64,000 bases of DNA from Bacteroidota bacterium (GTDB lineage Bacteria; Bacteroidota; Bacteroidia; Chitinophagales; Chitinophagaceae), in NCBI GenBank assembly GCA_023386555.1, contig JAEWJK010000001.1:248001-312000 (forward strand). Reading direction: 5' to 3'. Below the pieces are notes generated by a model that was given only the letters and a program-made list of their open reading frames with translations, did not search any database and was not told the origin of the DNA. The translations under genes and the position numbers were made by a program. Below are positions 1-7,828 of the stretch, piece by piece. Within the stretch, counting starts at the first letter, position 1; every line of letters starts with the position of its first letter.

Positions 1-631
1 GTGGTGAATCAATATCACCGTTACCAAATATTGGAATATTAATACGAGGATTGTTCTTGACTTTGGCAATCAACGTCCAATCAGCTTCACCTTTATACAT
101 CTGGCATCTTGTTCTACCATGAATGGCCAAAGCTTTAATGCCAACATCCTGCAAACGTTCTGCAACTTCTTCTATGTTTAAGCTATTCTCATCCCAACCC
201 AATCTTGTTTTAACAGTAACAGGCAGGGAAGTGCTTTTCACTACAGCATCTGTTAAACGAACCATCAGGTCAATATCTTTTAAAACTCCTGCACCTGCAC
301 CTCTGCAAGCAACTTTTTTTACCGGGCAACCGAAGTTGATATCAAGCAGATCAGGCTGAACTGTTTCGACAATCTTAGCACTCAATGCCAAAGCTTCTTC
401 ATCACCACCAAATATTTGAATGCCAACAGGTCTTTCATATTCGAATATGTCGAGCTTTCTGCGGCTTTTAATAGCATCTCTGATCAAACCTTCGCTGGAA
501 ATGAATTCTGTATACATCAGGTCTGCACCATTATCCTTACAAACTGCACGAAAAGGAGGATCACTTACATCTTCCATTGGTGCAAGCAGTAAAGGAAATT
601 CCGGTAACGATATATTGCCAATTTTAACCAT
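1..631 (-). CDS. dusB: tRNA-dihydrouridine synthase (DusB/Nifr3 family), 3' part cut off by the window edge
   Basis: Reduces uridine to dihydrouridine in the D-loop of tRNA, using FMN and NADPH. The reverse strand reads open from an ATG at 631 to the window edge, about 210 residues with no stop. The N-terminus has the family signature LLAPMEDVSDPPFR, followed by GIQIFGG, the DINFGCPVKKV motif with GAGAGVLK, the catalytic-loop region VKTRLGWD, and AIHGRTR near the edge. These are the FMN-barrel motifs in the order typical of DusB. About the last third of the protein lies outside the window. It is transcribed divergently from the CAAX protease at 731. The identification is secure; DusB rather than another Dus subtype is inferred from the motif set and the usual single Dus of Bacteroidota. 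Confidence 0.93.
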   Translation of the reverse strand, partial: MVKIGNISLPEFPLLLAPMEDVSDPPFRAVCKDNGADLMYTEFISSEGLIRDAIKSRRKLDIFEYERPVGIQIFGGDEEALALSAKIVETVQPDLLDINFGCPVKKVACRGAGAGVLKDIDLMVRLTDAVVKSTSLPVTVKTRLGWDENSLNIEEVAERLQDVGIKALAIHGRTRCQMYKGEADWTLIAKVKNNPRINIPIFGNGDIDSP

Positions 632-680
632 GAGTGCTGTTGATGCTGTACCGCTTAAGAAATTTTATTCGTTCAGTTCA

Positions 681-711
681 TTACAATTACTGTAATTCGT
701 GTGCAAATTTA
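681..711 (-). promoter_or_regulatory. Candidate promoter region of dusB with a small inverted repeat
   Basis: On the reverse strand a perfect Bacteroidota -7 box, TAAATTTG, lies at 704-711. Just downstream of it (681-695) is the inverted repeat TTACA-N5-TGTAA. No well-placed -33 TTTG is visible, so the promoter is only a suggestion. It would give dusB a leader of about 65 nt. Confidence 0.3.
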
Positions 712-730
712 CAGTCTTATCTTTCACGCT

Positions 731-1699
731 ATGAATTCAAAGCCGAGGATCAGTTATATTTCACAGTTCTTTATTTTGTTAGGATTAGTCGTAGGTGGGT
801 TAATTATCTCATCGATTGCAGTGTTAATCATGTGGAAATTACTAGTTGGTGGAGACCTGATGAACATACAGAAGGATATGATGAATCCTTCTAATGCAAA
901 CGTTTTGAAGCTAGTGCAGGTGATTTCGACCTTAATAGGTTTTTGTTTCCCTGCTTTGATCTTTGCAATGATCGTTAATAAAAAACCTGCAAAGCACCTG
1001 GGCCTGAAAACAAAATTCAACTGGATACAGGCAGGATTGACTACTTTAATAATGATGGTTGCATTTTATTTAAGCGGATCGCTGGCAGAGTTAACGAATT
1101 ATATTCCCATATCCGACAGCCTGGAAAAAACTTTTAAGGCATTAGAAAAAACATATACGGAACAGGTAATGCTAATGGCTAATATGAATAGCATTGGAGA
1201 TTACCTGTTCACACTATTAGTGATAGCTATTGCTCCTGCTTTTTTTGAAGAGCTTTTGTTCAGAGGAGCTTTACAACAATTAATGGTGAATTGGACAAAA
1301 AATGCCTGGTTAGGAATTATCATTACCAGTCTTTTATTCAGTGCAATACATTTTTCGTACTATGGCTTTTTATCAAGAACAGCTTTAGGAATTATACTTG
1401 GCTTTCTGTTCTACTACAGTAAAAGTCTTTGGCTTCCGATAATAGCTCATTTCATCAATAATGGAGTGGCTGTAACCATGATGTATGTAATGAAACAACA
1501 AGGAAAATTGTCTACTGAAATTCTAGAAGAGAAATTTCCTATATGGTGGGGAGTGATTGCTTTAGCTATAATCACTGCCATCTTTATTATTTATAAAAGA
1601 GAAAGTAAAAAGTTCGGTAATTATTATGTTGATAATACCGAAACCATTAGCGACAATCCTTTTGAAGATGAACGATATCGCCAACTGGAAAAAATGTAA
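731..1699 (+). CDS. CPBP-family intramembrane metalloprotease (CAAX/type II prenyl protease-like)
   Basis: A polytopic inner-membrane protein of the CPBP (Abi/Rce1) family, putative glutamate-type metalloproteases. About seven hydrophobic helices are visible. The diagnostic motif EELLFRG is near residue 170, followed by a second motif with SLLFSAIHF around residue 205 and a third with IIAHFINN near 238, together providing the Glu/His set expected of active members. The hydrophilic C-terminal tail is acidic. An earlier GTG at 701 would add ten residues, but the ATG at 731 gives a normal N-terminus leading into the first helix. The substrate is unknown; bacterial members are linked to peptide processing or immunity, which cannot be decided here. 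It converges on the acyl-CoA dehydrogenase gene through a shared terminator. Confidence 0.85.
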   Translation: MNSKPRISYISQFFILLGLVVGGLIISSIAVLIMWKLLVGGDLMNIQKDMMNPSNANVLKLVQVISTLIGFCFPALIFAMIVNKKPAKHLGLKTKFNWIQAGLTTLIMMVAFYLSGSLAELTNYIPISDSLEKTFKALEKTYTEQVMLMANMNSIGDYLFTLLVIAIAPAFFEELLFRGALQQLMVNWTKNAWLGIIITSLLFSAIHFSYYGFLSRTALGIILGFLFYYSKSLWLPIIAHFINNGVAVTMMYVMKQQGKLSTEILEEKFPIWWGVIALAIITAIFIIYKRESKKFGNYYVDNTETISDNPFEDERYRQLEKM

Positions 1700-1700
1700 A

Positions 1701-1736
1701 TGAAAAAGCCTTGAGAAATTCAAGGCTTTTCATTTT
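1701..1736. terminator. Bidirectional intrinsic terminator between convergent genes
   Basis: An 11-bp stem AAAAGCCTTGA / TCAAGGCTTTT with a short loop is flanked by A-rich sequence on the left and T-rich sequence on the right, so it can end transcripts from both sides. It sits in the 37 bp between the protease and acyl-CoA dehydrogenase stop codons. Confidence 0.8.
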
Positions 1737-3527
1737 TTAGAAACAATATTTTCTTTCTTCAATCAACTTGTCAGCAATTCTTCTTCGTGCCTCTTTGGTA
1801 TTAAAAGGTTCCACTTTTGTAAAACGCTTAATACCGATGTGCATCATTCTTAACTCATCACCTTCTGCAAAACTGTTCAATGCATCTTTGGCAGATTTAT
1901 TTATCCTGTCTGCTGCATCATAGATGTACGTTCTCATCATATCAATGTACAGACCATTGGCCTCTTCACCTTTTTGCTCAACCAATTTCATTACTCGTAG
2001 TAAAATACTTTCGCAATGGAAAGTTTCTATTGCCATATCTGCAATGTTCATCAGCACTTCCTGTTCCTGGTCAAGCTTCATCATTAGTTTCTGAACAGCA
2101 GCACCGGCAGTCATTAAGATCGCTTTCTTAAAGTTACTGATGTACTTTAACTCTTTTGCAAATGCACCTTCATCTTCACTGCCAAAATCAGGAATACTCA
2201 TCAGTTCTTTTTGAACAGCCATAGCAGGAGTCATCATATCCAATTTTCCTTTCATGGCTCTTTTCAAAGTCATATCAAGTGTGAGCAAACGATTGATCTC
2301 GTTTGTTCCTTCATATATCCTGTTGATACGACTATCCCGATAGGCTTTTGCAATTTCATACTCTTCACTAAAACCATTACCGCCATGTACCTGGACACCT
2401 TCATCTACCACAAAATCCAATACCTCACTTCCAAACACTTTTAAGATCGCACATTCAATTGCATACTCTTCAGCAGCACCCAATAAAGCTTCGTTGAAAG
2501 GCTTGCCATTATCGACTAATTCCTTTTCTTTATCATCAATCCATTTGGCAGTACGATACAAACCTGATTCTGCTACCCAAATCCTGATAGCCATCTCTGC
2601 AAGTTTATTTTTAATAGCACCAAAGTTTGAGATGGGCTGTTTAAATTGCTCTCTCGTTGCAGCATATTGTATGGTTGCAGTTGTTGCTCTTTTACTTCCA
2701 CCCAAACATGCAGCACAAAGTTTTAATCGACCGATGTTAAGAATATTGAAAGCAATCACATGACCTTTACCAATCTCACCTAAAACATTCTCAGCCGGCA
2801 CTTTACAATCCTGGAAATACAATTGAACAGTTGACGATCCTTTAATGCCCATCTTATGTTCTTCCGGACCTTGGGTAAATCCTTCAAAACCTCTTTCTAC
2901 GATGAATGCAGTAAACTTATCGCCATCAATTTTTGCGAAGACAGTATAAACATCTGCAAAACCACCATTTGTTATCCAGCATTTTTGCCCGTTAAGCAAA
3001 TAATATTTTCCATCATCACTCAGCTTAGCAGTTGTTTTTGCACTTAATGCATCGCTACCACTGTTTGGCTCAGTTAAACCATAAGCACCTTTCCATTCAC
3101 CACTGGCAAGTTTGGGAATGTATTTTTCTTTTTGAGCTTCCGTACCAAAATATAAAATAGGTAATGAACCAATACCTGTATGAGCTGCCAGTGCTACAGA
3201 GAATGAATGACCACCACCGAGTGCTTCAGTAACAATCGTTGATGTAATAAAGTCTTTACCCAAGCCTCCATATTGCTCAGGAAAAGCTGTTGCCAATAAA
3301 CCCTGCTCACCAGCTTTCTCCATCAGGCTTTGCATTAAGCCCGGTTCCATTTTATCAATCTTTTCATAGTTGGGTACAACTTCCGAGTCAAGAAATTGTG
3401 TACACATATCCATGATCATCTGATGCTCTTCATTAAAATCTTCCGGTATAAAAGTTTCGGCTGCTGCACTTTCTTTGATCAGCCATTCTCCACCTTTTAA
3501 AACTGAAGACTGCATTGTTGTACTCAT
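1737..3527 (-). CDS. Acyl-CoA dehydrogenase, long (VLCAD-like) form
   Basis: FAD-dependent enzyme for the first step of fatty-acid beta-oxidation, forming trans-2-enoyl-CoA. At 596 residues it is much longer than ordinary acyl-CoA dehydrogenases (about 380) and carries the extra C-terminal helical domain seen in VLCAD/ACAD9-like forms. Visible motifs are YGLTEPNSGSDA (substrate/flavin signature), WITNGG, and the RIYEGTNEINRLL segment near residue 405, which holds the catalytic glutamate. The C-terminal part (about 430-596) is helical and less conserved. It lies 103 bp downstream of a marR-type gene on the same strand and is probably co-transcribed with or controlled by it. The chain-length preference is inferred only from length. 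Confidence 0.92.
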   Translation of the reverse strand: MSTTMQSSVLKGGEWLIKESAAAETFIPEDFNEEHQMIMDMCTQFLDSEVVPNYEKIDKMEPGLMQSLMEKAGEQGLLATAFPEQYGGLGKDFITSTIVTEALGGGHSFSVALAAHTGIGSLPILYFGTEAQKEKYIPKLASGEWKGAYGLTEPNSGSDALSAKTTAKLSDDGKYYLLNGQKCWITNGGFADVYTVFAKIDGDKFTAFIVERGFEGFTQGPEEHKMGIKGSSTVQLYFQDCKVPAENVLGEIGKGHVIAFNILNIGRLKLCAACLGGSKRATTATIQYAATREQFKQPISNFGAIKNKLAEMAIRIWVAESGLYRTAKWIDDKEKELVDNGKPFNEALLGAAEEYAIECAILKVFGSEVLDFVVDEGVQVHGGNGFSEEYEIAKAYRDSRINRIYEGTNEINRLLTLDMTLKRAMKGKLDMMTPAMAVQKELMSIPDFGSEDEGAFAKELKYISNFKKAILMTAGAAVQKLMMKLDQEQEVLMNIADMAIETFHCESILLRVMKLVEQKGEEANGLYIDMMRTYIYDAADRINKSAKDALNSFAEGDELRMMHIGIKRFTKVEPFNTKEARRRIADKLIEERKYCF

Positions 3528-3586
3528 AGAAAAGGTTTTAAAATTTTTATTTATGATACAGGCATTTGTATTTCATGGCATCGTCT

Positions 3587-3608
3587 GTTGCGTCGCAATC
3601 ACTTCATC
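3587..3608 (-). repeat. Copy a of the interspersed GACRCAAC element
   Basis: The reverse strand reads GATGAAGTGATTGCGACGCA followed by AC. It matches copy i at 47062 almost exactly, and the GCGACGCAAC core of the other copies. It begins 23 bp past the MarR stop codon, in the gap before the acyl-CoA dehydrogenase gene. It lacks the GTACAAG half found in most copies. Confidence 0.65.
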
Positions 3609-3630
3609 ATCGGAACATTGTGCAACATCC

Positions 3631-4071
3631 CTACTTGAGATTATCATACACTTTCTGCAAAACATTTTTCACCAGTTCTATTTCTTCCCTGTTTACACCT
3701 ACCAACGCTTCATCCATTGTTTCATTGGCTATCTCTAAAGTTTTATCCTGAAGATCCCTGGCACTATCCGTTAAACAAACCATGTTAATCCTTTTATCTT
3801 CTGCTGATGAAACTCTTTTAACCAACTTCTGCTTCTCAAGATTATCGATCAATCGTGTAATGCTTGGCTTATCTCTGAAAGTTCTGTTGCATAATTCCTG
3901 CTGACTCAAACAATCTTCCTTCCATAAATGATAAAGAATGCTCCACTGTTCAATGGTAATATCAAGACCGGCAGCCCTGAAGTTCTTTTGCAATCTTCTT
4001 GCCACGGCTGTTGAGGCCATACCAGTGATAACACTGTATAATTCCCCTCTCTTGAAATGAATTCCTGTCAT
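3631..4071 (-). CDS. MarR-family transcriptional regulator
   Basis: Small dimeric winged-helix repressor of 146 residues, the usual MarR length. The N-terminal helix is followed by ITIEQWSILYHLW, the recognition region LSQQELCNRTFRDKPSITRLIDNLEKQ (about residues 52-80) and the wing SAEDKRINMVCLT. The basic residues and DKR of the wing fit DNA binding. It is the first gene of a probable two-gene unit with the acyl-CoA dehydrogenase downstream, which suggests a fatty-acid or acyl-CoA related ligand (inference). A perfect palindrome directly upstream of its ATG looks like its own operator. The ATG at 4071 fits the family N-terminus. Confidence 0.9.
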   Translation of the reverse strand: MTGIHFKRGELYSVITGMASTAVARRLQKNFRAAGLDITIEQWSILYHLWKEDCLSQQELCNRTFRDKPSITRLIDNLEKQKLVKRVSSAEDKRINMVCLTDSARDLQDKTLEIANETMDEALVGVNREEIELVKNVLQKVYDNLK

Positions 4072-4101
4072 ATAGTTGTTTATGCAACTATTTCAAAGTA
4101 A
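4072..4101 (-). promoter_or_regulatory. MarR promoter with palindromic operator
   Basis: A perfect inverted repeat ATAGTTG-N6-CAACTAT occupies 4072-4091 and touches the MarR start codon. On the reverse strand a TTACTTTG -7-like box is at 4094-4101, so transcription would start inside the palindrome. That is the classical arrangement of an autorepressed MarR gene. The match to a MarR-type site (two 7-bp arms, 6-bp spacer) is by form only. Confidence 0.6.
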
Positions 4102-4148
4102 ATTCGTTTTTTTGAATCTGCAAAGATTTTTATACGTGTTTTTTATTG

Positions 4149-4952
4149 ATGGAAAGCCATTTGCTGCCATATAAGCACTCTTTTGTCCACTACCTCAAAT
4201 TTGGACACGGAACTAAGTTTCTTTTCTGCTTTCATGGGTATGGTGAAGATGCACAAAGCTTTAGTTTTTTAAGAACAGCTTTGGGAAATGACTATACATT
4301 AATAGCCATGGATTTTCCATATCACGGTAAAACAGAATGGAATGAAGGACTTGATTTCACACCTGATGACCTGCAGCTGATCATTAATAGTATTATTCCG
4401 CTGGAACTGCAAACAATTTCACTTCTTGGTTACAGCATGGGTGGAAGAATTGCTTTGGCCATGTTACAACACATTCCAGCGAAAATTGAACGAGTTGTGT
4501 TGGTTGCACCTGATGGATTGCATAAGAATTTCTGGTATTGGTTCTCTACTCAAACAAGTGTCGGAAACAAACTCTTTGATTACACAATGAAAAAGCCGCA
4601 TTGGTTTTTTTCAGGAATGACTTTCTTAAAAACATTCAGGCTTCTGAATAAGAGCATCTTCAAATTTGCACATGCTTACTTAGATGACAAAGCTGAAAGA
4701 GAAATGTTATACAAACGCTGGACGACCATGCGAAAATTTCTGCCTGATGCGTCTTTGATAACATCGGCTTTGAAACAATTTCAAATACCGCTAAGAATGT
4801 TGTTTGGCAGTTACGACAGGGTGATTCTTGCAGAAAGATCAACCAGTCTTGATAAAGCAAACGATACCATCACTGTTAAAAAAATAAAAGCGGGCCACCA
4901 GTTATTGAAAGTAAAATACAGCAAAGACATCGCTGCACTTTTCTATGAATAA
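4149..4952 (+). CDS. Alpha/beta-hydrolase fold protein
   Basis: A soluble alpha/beta hydrolase of 267 residues. The oxyanion region FHGYGED comes first, then the nucleophile elbow GYSMGGR with the serine near residue 97, an acidic residue in the GSYDRV stretch near 222, and the catalytic histidine in AGHQLL near 248. The lid region between residues 125 and 190 is rich in aromatics and lysine. No lipobox or signal peptide is present. The ATG at 4149 is preferred over the overlapping TTG at 4146. It is followed after 18 bp by a glycosyltransferase on the same strand and probably shares a transcript with it. The substrate cannot be told from the sequence. Confidence 0.85.
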   Translation: MESHLLPYKHSFVHYLKFGHGTKFLFCFHGYGEDAQSFSFLRTALGNDYTLIAMDFPYHGKTEWNEGLDFTPDDLQLIINSIIPLELQTISLLGYSMGGRIALAMLQHIPAKIERVVLVAPDGLHKNFWYWFSTQTSVGNKLFDYTMKKPHWFFSGMTFLKTFRLLNKSIFKFAHAYLDDKAEREMLYKRWTTMRKFLPDASLITSALKQFQIPLRMLFGSYDRVILAERSTSLDKANDTITVKKIKAGHQLLKVKYSKDIAALFYE

Positions 4953-4970
4953 ATAGTTTTCTTTGCTTTG

Positions 4971-6119
4971 ATGTGGCAAATCGTTTTCATTATTGTTATT
5001 ACACTATTTACCGGTGGTTACATTGCACTGATCCTATATTATCATAACCTTTTCAGCAGGTTAAAGCCATTTCAACTTCAGAACATCGCTTGCAAAACAA
5101 AATTCTCAGTTGTTATTCCTGCCAGGAATGAAGAAGAAAGCATTGGAATTTGCATACGATCTATCTATCAAAATAATTACCCGGCACATTTGTTTGAAGT
5201 GATTGTGATCGATGATCATTCAATTGATAATACGTCTGTAGTAGTAGCTGAATTACAGGAAAAATTTGCAACACTAAAACTTATTCGTCTTGCAGAAACC
5301 ATAAATGGCAAGTTATTAAATGCCTATAAAAAGAAGGCGATTGAAACGGCTATCTCACAAACTTCCGGTGATTGGATCATAACAACAGATGCTGATTGTA
5401 TTGTACCAAACGAATGGTTCAATAGCTACGACAACTATATTCAGCAACATGAACCAACCTTAGTTGCAGGTCCGGTCAAGTTTAAAAACTCAGGCAGCTT
5501 CGTTTCAATATTTCAATGTCTTGATTTTTTAAGTCTGCAAGGCATCACTGCAGCTGCAGTTTCGGCGAACAAACACAGCATGTGTAACGGAGCCAATCTT
5601 GCTTATCAAAAGTCTGCATTTTTTGAAGTGAATGGTTTTAAAGGAATAGATAATGTTGCCAGTGGAGATGATATGCTGCTAATGCATAAGATGAAAAAAA
5701 GATTTCCGGGTAAGCTTGGATACCTTTTTAGTTCAGATGCAATTGTTAGTACTACACCAATGCCTGACTGGAAAAGTTTCTTTAATCAAAGAATTCGCTG
5801 GGCAAGTAAAGCTGAAAAGTATGATGACAAAAGTATTATTGCAGTGCTGGCTCTTGTATATTTTTATAACCTGTTCTTATTAGTTTTAGGCATCCTTAGT
5901 TTTATTGATGTCTTTTATTGCTACCTCCTGATTGTTTCGCTGATTGGTAAAACAATAGTTGAGTTGAGCTTTATGTTTTCTATTGCTGCATTTTACAGAG
6001 AGAAACAGCTACTTTGGTGGTTTCCTGTGATGCAGCCTTTTCATATAACATATATGGTTGTAGCAGGATGGCTGGGCAAATTTGGAAGTTATAAATGGAA
6101 AGGTAGAAAGGTGAAATAA
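4971..6119 (+). CDS. Family 2 glycosyltransferase, membrane anchored
   Basis: Transfers a sugar from a nucleotide donor, with the catalytic domain on the cytoplasmic face. There is one N-terminal membrane helix, then the GT-A fold: VVIPARNEEESI near residue 45, EVIVIDDHSIDNT, the metal-binding TDADC near 140, GDDM near 230, and QRIRWASK (QxxRW-type motif) near 272. Three further helices lie between 290 and 370. This domain plan matches processive or polyisoprenyl-linked GT2 enzymes of Bacteroidota. The start is the ATG at 4971; a TTG at 4968 precedes it. It follows the hydrolase closely. The acceptor is unknown. Confidence 0.88.
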   Translation: MWQIVFIIVITLFTGGYIALILYYHNLFSRLKPFQLQNIACKTKFSVVIPARNEEESIGICIRSIYQNNYPAHLFEVIVIDDHSIDNTSVVVAELQEKFATLKLIRLAETINGKLLNAYKKKAIETAISQTSGDWIITTDADCIVPNEWFNSYDNYIQQHEPTLVAGPVKFKNSGSFVSIFQCLDFLSLQGITAAAVSANKHSMCNGANLAYQKSAFFEVNGFKGIDNVASGDDMLLMHKMKKRFPGKLGYLFSSDAIVSTTPMPDWKSFFNQRIRWASKAEKYDDKSIIAVLALVYFYNLFLLVLGILSFIDVFYCYLLIVSLIGKTIVELSFMFSIAAFYREKQLLWWFPVMQPFHITYMVVAGWLGKFGSYKWKGRKVK

Positions 6120-6144
6120 TTAATAAGATGATCTGTTAATTGAT

Positions 6145-7227
6145 ATGATGTCAGCACCAATACAATCTTTATTCTGGAAACGCCTTAAAAAAAATAAAGG
6201 TGCTCTTGCAGGTGTTGTTGTAATCATACTTTCATTCCTGTTGTTTCTATTTGCTTATGTGGTTGCTCCTGATAATACGCCTTATGCAAACACGATTATT
6301 CCTGAAATTGGAAGTAAAAAGCCGGGTTATTCCATTCAGTTATTGCAGGTGAAAAAAGAAACAACAATTGAATCGAGAAGTTTTATTTCTACGCTTATCA
6401 ATGGAAAAGAAAGTAGTTATCATCTTGTTCCGATCAATAGTTATCAGAAAGCCGGAGACAGCATTATCGTTCAAAAATTTGTGGATGAAGGAATAGCTGA
6501 AAGACAATCATTCCATATTTTTCAATTAGCTGAAGAACCAGTTGTAAAGAGAGTTTATCATGTAGGAACAGATAAATTCGGAAGAGATATTTTAAGTCGT
6601 TTGATCGTTGGCGTTAGAGTGAGTTTAAGTGTTGGCTTTATAGCTGTATTGATATCATTAACAATCGGAATTTTATTAGGCTCTCTTGCAGGATACTTCA
6701 GAGGACGGATAGATGATGTGGTCATGTGGCTTATTAATGTTATATGGAGTATTCCTACTTTATTGTTAGTCTTTGCTATAACACTTGCTCTTGGAAAAGG
6801 TTTCTGGCAGGTTTTTATTGCTGTTGGATTAACCATGTGGGTGAATGTTGCAAGACTTGTTCGTGGACAGGTTTTGGCAGCACGAGAAATGGAATACGTG
6901 GAAGCTGCAAGAGCATTGGGCTTTTCTAATGGAAGGATCATATTCAATCATATTCTGCCGAATATTTTAGGCCCGGTGATGGTAATTGCTGCCAGTAATT
7001 TCGCTTCTGCCATTGTCATTGAAGCAGGATTGAGTTTTCTCGGTGTTGGTGTTCAGCCACCACAACCAAGCTGGGGCTTAATGATCAAAGAGAATTATAA
7101 TTTCATCATCACTAATAATCCTATGTTGGCATTAGCTCCGGGAATTGCTATTATGTTATTGGTGCTTGCATTTAATTTGTTTGGAAATGGACTGAGGGAT
7201 GCTTTGAATGTGAAGGCGAAGTTGTGA
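6145..7227 (+). CDS. ABC transporter permease of the oligopeptide/dipeptide (OppC/DppC) type
   Basis: Inner-membrane permease of a peptide-type ABC importer, 360 residues. The OppC-type N-terminal segment with one helix (about residues 20-40) is followed by an unusually long extracytoplasmic stretch (about 45-130), then KFGRDILSRLIVGVRVSL and five more helices. The coupling EAA loop reads EAARALGFSNGRIIFNHILP near residue 252, and GLSFLGVGVQPPQPSWG marks the family C-terminus. No partner permease, ATPase or binding protein is in the window, so it is an orphan here; its partners must be elsewhere. Two adjacent ATG codons (6145 and 6148) are equally possible starts. Confidence 0.88.
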   Translation: MMSAPIQSLFWKRLKKNKGALAGVVVIILSFLLFLFAYVVAPDNTPYANTIIPEIGSKKPGYSIQLLQVKKETTIESRSFISTLINGKESSYHLVPINSYQKAGDSIIVQKFVDEGIAERQSFHIFQLAEEPVVKRVYHVGTDKFGRDILSRLIVGVRVSLSVGFIAVLISLTIGILLGSLAGYFRGRIDDVVMWLINVIWSIPTLLLVFAITLALGKGFWQVFIAVGLTMWVNVARLVRGQVLAAREMEYVEAARALGFSNGRIIFNHILPNILGPVMVIAASNFASAIVIEAGLSFLGVGVQPPQPSWGLMIKENYNFIITNNPMLALAPGIAIMLLVLAFNLFGNGLRDALNVKAKL

Positions 7228-7272
7228 TTTACCATAAAGGCATATAGAGGATATAAAACCAAAATAAATTCC

Positions 7273-7686
7273 ATGGCCAAACTAGCACAAATAAAAACCA
7301 AACCAAATGATGCAAGTGTTGAATCATTTATTGCTTCGGTTGCTGATGAACAAAAGCGAAAAGACAGCTTGACCATTATTAAGATGATGGAAAAAGCTAC
7401 AAAAGAAAAACCAAAGATGTGGGGTAGCACTATGATAGGCTTTGGTAATATGATTTATAAAAGTCCGACGACAGGAAGAGAAGTAGAATGGTTTAAGATT
7501 GGATTTTCGCCAAGGAAAGCAAATCTTTCTTTACATCTTACGATAGACATAAAAGCACAGGCTGAGGCTTTGCAAAAACTAGGTAAACATAAAACGGGAG
7601 CAGGATGTCTTTATATTAATAAGCTGGAAGATGTTGATATAAAAGTGCTGGAGCAAATGATCAAAACTTCATTAAAACATAAATAG
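7273..7686 (+). CDS. DUF1801 (YdhG-like) domain protein
   Basis: A small cytosolic protein of 137 residues with the DUF1801 fold: helical N-terminus with SVESFIASVADEQKR, the conserved KMWGSTMIGFGNMIYK segment near residue 55, WFKIGFSPRKANLSLHL, and the C-terminal KTGAGCLYINKLEDVD region. Family members resemble frataxin-like iron-binding proteins, but no biochemical role is established for most. The gene stands alone between the permease and a convergent oxidoreductase. The copy of the interspersed repeat lies 35 bp after its stop. Confidence 0.8.
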   Translation: MAKLAQIKTKPNDASVESFIASVADEQKRKDSLTIIKMMEKATKEKPKMWGSTMIGFGNMIYKSPTTGREVEWFKIGFSPRKANLSLHLTIDIKAQAEALQKLGKHKTGAGCLYINKLEDVDIKVLEQMIKTSLKHK

Positions 7687-7717
7687 GAGTATTCATTGTT
7701 CAATCAAGGCAAGAACG

Positions 7718-7756
7718 TTGAAGTGAGTGACACAACAAAAGTTAAATAGTAGCACT
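7718..7756 (+). repeat. Copy b of the interspersed GACRCAAC element
   Basis: Core AAGTGAGTGACACAAC at 7721-7736, followed by a tail GTTAAATAGTAGCAC that reappears as GCTAAATAGCAGCAC in copy l. It starts 35 bp past the DUF1801 stop codon, between convergent genes. Confidence 0.75.
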
Positions 7757-7828
7757 ACAGTTAAGTAAATAATAATCTAAGCATGCATGCTTCGAGAGCC
7801 TCAGCATGACATTCAACTTTAAAAGACA

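Noticed and set aside
123..894. Three forward frames near the left edge
   Set aside because: The first two are antisense to dusB; the third is a frame-shifted overlap of the CPBP protease gene.
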